42,896 nt of DNA, taken from Desulfuromusa sp. (GTDB taxonomy: Bacteria; Desulfobacterota; Desulfuromonadia; Desulfuromonadales; Geopsychrobacteraceae). This document shows, piece after piece, positions 37,543-42,896 of this stretch. The position numbers were made by a program, and so were the translations under genes. The first letter of the stretch is position 1, and the number at the start of each line of letters is the position of its first letter. The stretch lies in assembly GCA_016744595.1 (NCBI GenBank), contig JADGEB010000029.1:426-43321 (forward strand), read 5' to 3'. A model generated the notes under the pieces. It did no database searches and was not told the origin of the DNA. It was given only the letters and a program-made list of their open reading frames with translations.

Positions 37543-37899
37543 TCAATGGGTACGCCTTTTACAGCTACAGTTCTGACAGCCCCGACAATGGCACGGGTGC
37601 GCTGAAGCTCCTTTCTTAGGACAGAGTAACTGCTCTACTTCAGGGGCAATTTCACTCCAGGCTCGCCGACAATAAACCGCCGGCAAACCTCTTTCCTTGA
37701 CTTTTTTCTTGATCTTTTTAGCGGCGGTATGATGAAGGAAGTCGGTGCAGAAAATCACCAATCCTGCTCTAGCAGGAATGTGATTCTTCGTAACTTTTTG
37801 ACTTCGAGCATCCCAGTGGATCACCTTTTCTGCCCCTAACTTTTGTAGTTTAGGAACAAAAGCACCAATCCTGTCTGCACCAACAATCAAGACAACCAT
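37543..37899 (-). CDS. DUF2325-family protein
   Basis: This is a 118-residue protein. It starts with a Rossmann-like strand and loop (VVLIVGADRIGAFVP), then HWDARSQKVTKNHIP, VIFCTDFLHHTAAKKIKKKVKERG and a Cys/His-rich tail (HPCHCRGCQNCSCKRR). The first part is the DUF2325 pattern; the five-cysteine tail is an extra that could bind metal. It lies 26 bp after flavodoxin in the same operon, downstream of Fur-like and CRP-like sites. Confidence 0.82.
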   Translation of the reverse strand: MVVLIVGADRIGAFVPKLQKLGAEKVIHWDARSQKVTKNHIPARAGLVIFCTDFLHHTAAKKIKKKVKERGLPAVYCRRAWSEIAPEVEQLLCPKKGASAHPCHCRGCQNCSCKRRTH

Positions 37900-37925
37900 A
37901 ACAACCTTACCTCCAGAGCTGTGAA

Positions 37926-38423
37926 CTATTTCGCTTCCTCTAGAACCTGATCAATCCAAACCCGAATACGTTCTTCTGTCAGCTCCGCCTGATTATCGTC
38001 ATCAAGCGGTAACCCCAGAAACTGGTTATCCACAAACGCTGCTGAATCCTGGAAATCATAATCATCTCCTGAACACAGACCAATCACAGTGGCACCAGCC
38101 TCAATTGAAGCATCATGTAGCTCTTTAATCCCGTCTATAAAAGTCCCGGGATAGATCTCCTGATCACCGAGACCGAATAACGCAACCTTCTTACCCCTCA
38201 GGTTGGTACCACTCAGACTAGCAAGAGAATCAACCCAATCGTCTTGAAGGTCACCCAATCCCCAAGTTGAAGCACCAAAAATAAGCAAATCACATGCTTC
38301 TAAATCTGCCCTTACTGCATCTCCAATTGGAGCCACCTGCGATCCTCCAATCAGGGCGCATATCAAGTTAGCTGCATTTTCGGTATTTCCGGTAGTGCTG
38401 CCATAGTAAATTCCTGTTTTCAT
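37926..38423 (-). CDS. fldA: Flavodoxin FldA
   Basis: This 165-residue FMN-binding electron carrier can replace ferredoxin when iron is scarce. The phosphate loop GSTTGNTE is at residues 8-15. FGASTWGLGDLQDDW (the first FMN loop with its tryptophan) and FGLGDQEIYPGTF follow. It is full length with the long-chain flavodoxin insert. A palindromic Fur box lies 43 bp before the ATG, which fits induction by iron limitation. DUF2325 and a small gene follow. Confidence 0.95.
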   Translation of the reverse strand: MKTGIYYGSTTGNTENAANLICALIGGSQVAPIGDAVRADLEACDLLIFGASTWGLGDLQDDWVDSLASLSGTNLRGKKVALFGLGDQEIYPGTFIDGIKELHDASIEAGATVIGLCSGDDYDFQDSAAFVDNQFLGLPLDDDNQAELTEERIRVWIDQVLEEAK

Positions 38424-38465
38424 TGTTTTTATCTCCCATTAAAGAAATTGTTGATGTCTTTTCAG

Positions 38466-38484
38466 GATATTGAAAAGCAATATC
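38466..38484. promoter_or_regulatory. Fur box upstream of flavodoxin
   Basis: GATATTG-AAAAG-CAATATC is a perfect 7-5-7 inverted repeat, 15 of 19 positions of the Fur consensus by hand count, placed 43 bp upstream of the fldA start. Confidence 0.75.
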
Positions 38485-38511
38485 AATATAAACCGTCAAC
38501 AAACAGAAATC

Positions 38512-38527
38512 TGTGATGAGCGTCACA
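38512..38527. promoter_or_regulatory. CRP-like palindrome upstream of flavodoxin
   Basis: TGTGATGAGCGTCACA has inverted arms TGTGA/TCACA separated by six bases, centred about 97 bp before the fldA start. Confidence 0.7.
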
Positions 38528-38644
38528 GTATTAATTTTTAGATTTTTTTTTCAGTGGGTAACAAAGGCAGGCAGGTCGATAAGTATTTTTCGAAAGGACA
38601 AACAGCAGTGTTCTTTTCTTAAGCTGAAAAGCTCAACGGATACA

Positions 38645-39352
38645 TCAACAACGACAGCTGCATTCTGCTTCTTCAAGGATAGTTTCAAGACACGCAATAT
38701 TGGTAACCTGTACTGTGCCACTCTGGTAGGTAATCCCTTCCCGCTTGACCAGTCGCTGCAGACTCCGGGATAATGTCTCCCGAGCTATCCCCAGTTCCTG
38801 AGCCGTCAAACTGATTGGTTTGAGATCAACACTGCAGATACATTTGCGCAGGCAGTGCCCCAGTTTTATTTTATGCAATAAAAAAGCAGCAACTTTCACA
38901 TCCGCCTTACAACAGCGGGAAAGGGTTCGCATTTCACGTTCTTGCTCAACCTGAGAGGCCATCTGATTGAGAATATTGCCGTAGAAATTTATATTATCGA
39001 CCATAAATTGACGAAAGATGCCATGATTCCAATACATCAATTCAGTAGTGCCAGCATTAACCATCTGGCTGTTACAGGAGAGGCTGGAAACAACTGCTGC
39101 GAGACAAAAAAATTCACCAACACCGAATCGCTGCAGCAAATGCTCCTGCCCATCAGGCGCGACCCGCAACATCCGCATCTCACCCGACACAATAAAGAAA
39201 AGTCGTTTTGACATTTCTTCCGGACCAATCCGCCCAAACTGTCCCCTAAGAGTCCGGATACGTCCAGCATTGGCAATTTGTTGAACCATGTCATCGCCGA
39301 CCTTATCCAGCAATGGTGAATCGCTCAACATATCCAAAATACAATCTGACAT
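38645..39352 (-). CDS. Cys-rich Crp/Fnr-family transcription regulator
   Basis: The 235-residue protein has an N-terminal cyclic-nucleotide-binding-like beta-roll (LFFIVSGEMRMLRVAPDGQEHLLQ), a dimer helix and a C-terminal winged helix (ISLTAQELGIARETLSRSLQRL, residues 180-201). The recognition helix RETLSR keeps the Arg, Glu and Arg that CRP uses to read TGTGA. Twelve cysteines are present, including Cx3CxC at 167-173 and CSCRC at the extreme C terminus. This pattern suggests metal, Fe-S or thiol sensing rather than cAMP. It follows DUF3793 with a one-base gap. Six TGTGA-N6-TCACA sites in the iron island are its likely targets (inference). Confidence 0.88.
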   Translation of the reverse strand: MSDCILDMLSDSPLLDKVGDDMVQQIANAGRIRTLRGQFGRIGPEEMSKRLFFIVSGEMRMLRVAPDGQEHLLQRFGVGEFFCLAAVVSSLSCNSQMVNAGTTELMYWNHGIFRQFMVDNINFYGNILNQMASQVEQEREMRTLSRCCKADVKVAAFLLHKIKLGHCLRKCICSVDLKPISLTAQELGIARETLSRSLQRLVKREGITYQSGTVQVTNIACLETILEEAECSCRC

Positions 39353-39353
39353 A

Positions 39354-40052
39354 TCAGGCCACCTGCAATAACTGATGAGGGATACATCCTGTTGCCAGTT
39401 TTGTGATCATCTCTTGCCTCTTCCTTCGATAGAAATCACTCAACTTCAAGCTGCGCGCTGGCGGACCATAAACCCTCCACATTCCACGCCCCTGAGATGG
39501 TTTTGTTCCCTGTTCCATGAAGCCCTTAACATCTTTTAGTGGATACCCCAGAAACATTCCAACTTCATGCGGAATTCCATGCTGGAATGATTCCTGTAAG
39601 TGCTGCAATGTTGTCTCCAAAGTAAGTGGAAGAGGATAACCCTGACGAGCAAGAAAAGTTTGCATAGTACGACTGTGCAATCTCCTTTCAAGCAAATCAG
39701 AACGATAAATCAACAAAAGAACACTGTCTTTCTCAGTCTGCATCGATTTGACAGAGAGCGGTAAATCCTGCAAAAGTCCGGTACCAAACTTCTGCCATAA
39801 ACGATACATACGCCGACCGCAAGGAAGTCTTTGGTTCGGGATACGAATCATATTGGCCGGCTTAGTCCCAGACAAAACCTCTGCTGCAGCAACGGCAAAG
39901 AATGCTGCTAAACACTCCTGAGGAGAGGGAAATAACCCAGCAACATCAATCCAAGTCAGCTCTCTGCCGACCTGCCGGGTGGGACAATTTGAGACTGTTT
40001 TCTGCAATATATTTTCCGTACAGCAATTATGCTTCCCGCGACATATCATCTC
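39354..40052 (-). CDS. DUF3793-family protein
   Basis: A protein of about 232 residues has cysteines in the N-terminal part (MICRGKHNCC, TVSNCPTRQ) and the DUF3793 signature HEVGMFLGYPLKDVKGFME in its C-terminal half. The function is unknown. In gut and sediment anaerobes the family lies beside flavodoxin and Feo genes. The start is uncertain: ATGs at 40088 and 40082 also open the frame but fall inside a Fur-like box. I chose 40052, where GAGAG lies upstream. It is followed by the Crp-like regulator one base later. Confidence 0.75.
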   Translation of the reverse strand, partial: EMICRGKHNCCTENILQKTVSNCPTRQVGRELTWIDVAGLFPSPQECLAAFFAVAAAEVLSGTKPANMIRIPNQRLPCGRRMYRLWQKFGTGLLQDLPLSVKSMQTEKDSVLLLIYRSDLLERRLHSRTMQTFLARQGYPLPLTLETTLQHLQESFQHGIPHEVGMFLGYPLKDVKGFMEQGTKPSQGRGMWRVYGPPARSLKLSDFYRRKRQEMITKLATGCIPHQLLQVA

Positions 40053-40073
40053 ACACAACTCTCGATAGATTTT

Positions 40074-40092
40074 GATTACCATTATCATTAAT
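40074..40092. promoter_or_regulatory. Fur-like box at the DUF3793 start
   Basis: Read on the minus strand, ATTAATGATAATGGTAATC matches 14 of 19 positions of the Fur consensus by hand count. It overlaps two possible ATG starts of the DUF3793 gene, which favours the later start. Confidence 0.55.
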
Positions 40093-40205
40093 ATAAACAA
40101 AAAAATAACAGCCCATAGTCATCGCTGCTTAAATTTCATAGTTGTTGGTTTGTCGATTAATCAATGACACCTATCATAAATATAGGCTATTTCCAGTACT
40201 TAATA

Positions 40206-40221
40206 TGTGATCTGAGTCACA
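40206..40221. promoter_or_regulatory. CRP-like palindrome upstream of DUF3793-crp
   Basis: TGTGATCTGAGTCACA, of the TGTGA-N6-TCACA class, lies between the fur stop and the DUF3793 start. It would allow the Crp-like protein to regulate its own operon. Confidence 0.7.
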
Positions 40222-40247
40222 CTATTATAGGAAAACGAAATACATAT

Positions 40248-40676
40248 TCACTTAGTTGCGCAACGTGAACACAATCCATACAGCTCATGACGATGATTCT
40301 TAATCATAAATTCATGTGTCGCAGCAACCATTTTCTGCAATTCTTCTATCTGCGGAGCTTCAAACTCGATAATCAATCCACAATCTTTACAAACCAAATG
40401 ATCGTGATGCCTGTCAAATTGAAAAGGCTCGAAACGAGCATGTCCATCACCAAAGTGCTGTTCAATAGCAATGCCGCATTCTACCAATAGCTTCAGAGTT
40501 CGATGGACTGTTGCATAACCGATCTTGGGGTGTGACTTTCTTAATTTCAGGTAGAGATCTTCGGTAGAACAATGGGATTGGGAGCTTAGAAATGCTCTCA
40601 GAATAATCTTACGCTGGCTGGTTGTTTTTAGACCTTTACGCCCTAGAAACTCGCTGAATATTTTTGTTTGATCCAT
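40248..40676 (-). CDS. fur: Ferric uptake regulator (Fur family)
   Basis: The 142-residue metal-dependent regulator has an N-terminal winged helix (GLKTTSQRKIILRAFL, then YATVHRTLKLLVECG). This is followed by the dimer domain with the regulatory histidines RHHDHLVC and two structural zinc pairs, CKDC (96-99) and CSRC (136-139). Sequence alone does not fully separate Fur from PerR or Zur, but the location within iron genes and the Fur-like boxes in the region favour Fur. A TTGAAA-N5-TTTCAA palindrome just upstream suggests autoregulation. Confidence 0.9.
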   Translation of the reverse strand: MDQTKIFSEFLGRKGLKTTSQRKIILRAFLSSQSHCSTEDLYLKLRKSHPKIGYATVHRTLKLLVECGIAIEQHFGDGHARFEPFQFDRHHDHLVCKDCGLIIEFEAPQIEELQKMVAATHEFMIKNHRHELYGLCSRCATK

Positions 40677-40697
40677 TAAGTAACCTCCCTACCCACA

Positions 40698-40718
40698 GAT
40701 ATTGAAAACTGATTTCAA
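40698..40718. promoter_or_regulatory. Possible Fur autoregulatory site
   Basis: GATATTGAAAACTGATTTC, with an internal TTGAAA-N5-TTTCAA palindrome (40702-40718), lies 22-42 bp before the fur start. The match to the Fur consensus is weaker than at feoA and fldA. Confidence 0.45.
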
Positions 40719-40756
40719 ATCATAAATAAACCATTTTCTAATGTCAACAAAAACAC

Positions 40757-40781
40757 CGGGGAAGTAATTTCAACCTCCCCG
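40757..40781 (-). terminator. Intrinsic terminator after the LbtU-like porin
   Basis: On the minus strand, CGGGGAG and TTCCCCG form a 7-bp stem (one G-T pair) around an 11-nt loop, followed by GTGTTTTTGTT. It lies 24 bp after the porin stop and separates it from fur. Confidence 0.75.
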
Positions 40782-40804
40782 ACGCCCCTTCTCCTGCATG
40801 TTTT

Positions 40805-41872
40805 TTAGAATTCCAGTGCTAACTGGCAGGTTACGGCATCTGCCGACTCCCCGGTTCCACCATCAGAAGTGTCAAAATCTTCATCATGAATATACTCAAA
40901 AGCAATGCCTAAACCATCGGTAATATCAAAACCAAACGCCGCACCAATTCTGCTTTCAGGAAGACCGAGTATAGCGGCCTCATCCGAACCCTGATAAGTT
41001 GCCGCTACTGATGCTCCGTGTCCAGAAAGATCAAAATCATAGCCAAACTCAAGACTCCAAGTCGCTGGCTCGGAATCATCCGATGCCATATAATCATCAT
41101 CAAGAGCAGCGACATATTCACCAATTAGCGTAAAATCAGCAATACCGACAACAGCACTAACAGCCATACCGGCAGCGTAGTCATCCAAAACCTCCACCCC
41201 GGCTTCTTCCAGATATCCAGAAAATCCACCAGACGAAGTCAAGTTGCTGATCCAGCCAGCTGACACATCGAAACTTACGCCATCAGACTCAAAACCATAT
41301 CCAACCATGGCACCAAAAGCATCAATCATGTCATCATCTTCATCGTCGTTAATTGCACTGTTAAATGTATATGCAGCACCATAAAAACCACCAGCACCAA
41401 AATCAACAATGACCGCCCCCTCACGTGTTTCACCCAACTCAAGAGTCAGAGGATCGCTGATCATAGCGGTTTCAAAGACACCAAAAGGAACGTAGAGCTT
41501 ACCGGCTGTCACCGCAATACCATACTCATCAACACTACCAAGAACAATACCGCCTTCATCAAGGAAAACTCCTTCACCACCATCTTCTTCCCATTTCATC
41601 AGGGCAAAACCAGAGAAGAAATCGGTCAACGCAGCATCAATACCCAACTCTAGAGTCGTCAAGTCGACATCACTTCCTTTAATATCGTCGTAGTCAGAGT
41701 TGTAAGCAATCTCTGCTTCAATGGCACCTGAAATCTGTACCTGCTGAAGAATACCCTGACTTAAAACATCTTCAAGGGCAGTCACACGACTAGCCAATGC
41801 ACCATCACCCGCAAAAACAAGTGTCGAAGTAAACATCAAACCTGAAACGATCAAACCAACAAGAAAACGCAT
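40805..41872 (-). CDS. LbtU-family outer-membrane porin
   Basis: The product of about 355 residues has a signal peptide (FLVGLIVSGLMFTSTLVFA, then GDGAL). A short N-terminal coiled coil (ALASRVTALEDVLSQ) follows, then an acidic beta barrel of repeated amphipathic strands ending in the outer-membrane C-terminal phenylalanine (CQLALEF). The resemblance is to the LbtU siderophore porin family, which fits the iron context. ATG at 41872 is preferred to the TTG two codons upstream; AAAGG lies nine bases before it. A CRP-like palindrome lies about 100 bp upstream. Confidence 0.78.
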   Translation of the reverse strand: MRFLVGLIVSGLMFTSTLVFAGDGALASRVTALEDVLSQGILQQVQISGAIEAEIAYNSDYDDIKGSDVDLTTLELGIDAALTDFFSGFALMKWEEDGGEGVFLDEGGIVLGSVDEYGIAVTAGKLYVPFGVFETAMISDPLTLELGETREGAVIVDFGAGGFYGAAYTFNSAINDDEDDDMIDAFGAMVGYGFESDGVSFDVSAGWISNLTSSGGFSGYLEEAGVEVLDDYAAGMAVSAVVGIADFTLIGEYVAALDDDYMASDDSEPATWSLEFGYDFDLSGHGASVAATYQGSDEAAILGLPESRIGAAFGFDITDGLGIAFEYIHDEDFDTSDGGTGESADAVTCQLALEF

Positions 41873-41974
41873 AAACAAAAACCTTTCTCAAAAAATCACA
41901 GAAACAGGAAGCCCATCGCCACCCAACCAATAAAAATATTTGGGCAGAATGTAGGCGAAGGTCTTGAAAAAATC

Positions 41975-41990
41975 TGTGACCTCGATCACA
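41975..41990. promoter_or_regulatory. CRP-like palindrome upstream of the porin
   Basis: TGTGACCTCGATCACA, with TGTGA/TCACA arms six bases apart, is centred about 110 bp before the porin start. No convincing Fur box was found next to it. Confidence 0.65.
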
Positions 41991-42067
41991 TTCTGCAAAG
42001 AAAATGAAAAACAAGATCATTTAAAGCACAGCAATAAATAACCACTCAAGCCGATACCCAACTTAAG

Positions 42068-42301
42068 TCAAGGAGCTGAATTGTTCCAACCTAAGAGCAC
42101 TGCGCTCTCAGGTTGGAACAATTCAGAAACCCCGATATACGTATCTGCACCCAAGACAGAAACTACAAAGTCAACTTCCCCTAAAGAGCCATTTGAGATT
42201 TGCCAAATAAACAAACCTAAAACAATCAGCATGCCAGTTCGGCGAACACATTTTTGTTTGCAGCTCTGCTCAGATTCACAGAGTCGGTAATTATTTTCCA
42301 T
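42068..42301 (-). CDS. Small membrane protein with Cys-rich N terminus
   Basis: The 77-residue protein has three cysteines in the first 18 residues (LCESEQSCKQKCVRR), then a hydrophobic helix (GMLIVLGLFIWQI) and a tail whose last part is encoded by a long inverted repeat. GGAGG five bases before the ATG is an excellent ribosome-binding site, which is why I keep it despite no recognised family. It is divergent from the TonB receptor and shares its CRP/Fur-like control region. Confidence 0.6.
   Translation of the reverse strand: MENNYRLCESEQSCKQKCVRRTGMLIVLGLFIWQISNGSLGEVDFVVSVLGADTYIGVSELFQPESAVLLGWNNSAP
42076..42126. repeat. Long inverted repeat (17-bp perfect outer arms plus 5-bp inner stem)
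   Basis: Outer arms 42076-42092 and 42110-42126 are perfect complements (CTGAATTGTTCCAACCT and complement). Inside, AGAGC/GCTCT extends the stem after one mismatch, leaving a 5-nt loop. It overlaps the 3' end of the small gene at 42068. It may act as a terminator or be a fixed copy of a short mobile palindrome. Confidence 0.85.
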
Positions 42302-42368
42302 CCCAACCTCCGAACTTGATGTTCATTTTCATTAAAAAACTATTTAGCACACCACCCCCTTTCAGATC

Positions 42369-42384
42369 TGTGACAAACATCACA
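42369..42384. promoter_or_regulatory. CRP-like palindrome A upstream of the TonB receptor
   Basis: TGTGACAAACATCACA is the first of two TGTGA-N6-TCACA sites in the divergent promoter region. It lies nine bases to the left of the Fur box. Confidence 0.7.
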
Positions 42385-42393
42385 AAACTCATT

Positions 42394-42412
42394 GAAAATG
42401 AAAAAAGTTATC
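42394..42412. promoter_or_regulatory. Fur box upstream of the TonB receptor
   Basis: GAAAATGAAAAAAGTTATC matches the Fur consensus at 14 of 19 positions by hand count and equals the feoA Fur box except for one base. It lies three bases from CRP-like palindrome B. Confidence 0.7.
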
Positions 42413-42415
42413 ATT

Positions 42416-42431
42416 TGTGACTCAAATCACA
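42416..42431. promoter_or_regulatory. CRP-like palindrome B upstream of the TonB receptor
   Basis: TGTGACTCAAATCACA sits in the same order and nearly the same spacing from the Fur box as at feoA, 113 bp before the receptor start. Confidence 0.75.
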
Positions 42432-42544
42432 GACCAATCGACGATGTCCCTGACAAACTGCAGTGCAATTGTAACGGCTCAATTCACCCTTAATAAATCT
42501 TGAACCGATGCTTGCTTCGGGCAAAAAAAGGAAAAAGACCAATA

Positions 42545-42896
42545 ATGAGAAATGCAATGAGAACATTTTTTACTATCCTGATCACCTGTGTCGCGATGGC
42601 AGCAACCCCATGTTGGGCAAAGGCAGCCAGGGACACCGAGACGATCACTGTCACTGCCACCAAGTCGGCCAAAAACATTGATGGAGTCACTGCTTCGGTC
42701 GATATCATCAGCTCCTCTGAGATTCGCGCCATCGGTGCCGACAGTCTGAAAGATATCTTTGAGAAAACACCGGGGCTAACCATCCAATACGGAACCTTCC
42801 CGGCAGCCAGTGCCAAATCAAAGAGTTCGATTTCAATTCGTGGACTTGGTGCAACTGGAACCCTGTTCCTTCTCGATGGTCGTCGCCTTGCTGGAG
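42545..42896 (+). CDS. TonB-dependent receptor, N-terminal part (cut by window end)
   Basis: The reading frame runs off the window. It has a signal peptide (MRTFFTILITCVAMAATPCWA), a possible TonB box (DTETITVTATK) and the start of the plug domain (VDIISSSEIRAIGADSLKDI, then PGLTIQYG and SISIRGLG, LFLLDGRRLAG). These are standard for outer-membrane receptors of siderophores, haem or cobalamin. The upstream Fur box argues for an iron carrier. An antisense frame over 42490-42816 is a shadow. Confidence 0.9.
   Translation, partial: MRNAMRTFFTILITCVAMAATPCWAKAARDTETITVTATKSAKNIDGVTASVDIISSSEIRAIGADSLKDIFEKTPGLTIQYGTFPAASAKSKSSISIRGLGATGTLFLLDGRRLAG

Noticed and set aside
42490..42816. Minus-strand 108-codon frame near the window end
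   Set aside because: It is antisense to a clear TonB-dependent receptor N terminus with signal peptide and plug motifs.

Overview
The window looks like chromosome of an anaerobic, iron- and selenium-using deltaproteobacterium of the Desulfuromonadales type (Geobacter/Pelobacter/Desulfuromusa relatives). This rests on gene content, not on a database search: an hslU-argBDFGH-dapAB-dapL block, a DapL aminotransferase, an ArsC-like selenoprotein, a FeoAB/FeoC-like iron island, and DUF3793 and LbtU-type genes. No rRNA, tRNA, CRISPR array, transposase or phage gene was seen.

Layout. (1) 1-10.3 kb, + strand: the tail of hslU, then a compact biosynthetic run of argB, argD, argF, a broken RDD-protein gene, argG, argH, an LptM-like lipoprotein, dapA, dapB, an entericidin-like lipoprotein and dapL. 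It ends at a strong symmetric terminator. (2) 10.4-13.4 kb: a DUF815 ATPase, a selenocysteine-containing ArsC/Spx-like protein, an MFS transporter and an internally deleted LysE-family remnant. (3) 13.6-21 kb: tex, small envelope proteins, a radical SAM gene preceded by a selenocysteine rhodanese, queF and asd. (4) 21-28 kb: lysC, plsC, a DjlA-like co-chaperone, pgi and a selenocysteine peroxiredoxin. (5) 28-30.5 kb: small zinc-ribbon-like proteins, an alarmone-synthetase-like protein and an amidohydrolase pseudogene. (6) 30.5-42.9 kb: an iron island with feoA, feoB, two exported proteins, a Cys-rich FeoC-like protein, an ABC ATPase with a DUF4857-type permease, flavodoxin, a Cys-rich Crp/Fnr regulator, DUF3793, fur, an LbtU-like porin and the start of a TonB-dependent receptor.

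Two themes deserve attention. First, three genes carry an in-frame TGA exactly at the redox-active cysteine: ArsC-like at 11410, rhodanese at 18714 and peroxiredoxin at 27459. Each TGA is followed within about 17-23 nt by a hairpin with a small G-containing loop that fits a bacterial SECIS. Ordinary gene calling splits or misses all three. Second, the iron island contains six copies of a TGTGA-N6-TCACA palindrome next to Fur-like boxes. Upstream of feoA and of the TonB receptor the two motifs sit 3-4 nt apart in nearly the same composite arrangement. The local Crp/Fnr protein has a CRP-type recognition helix (RETLSR) and twelve cysteines, so it is the obvious candidate to read these sites. I infer a local iron regulon under joint control of Fur and this regulator.
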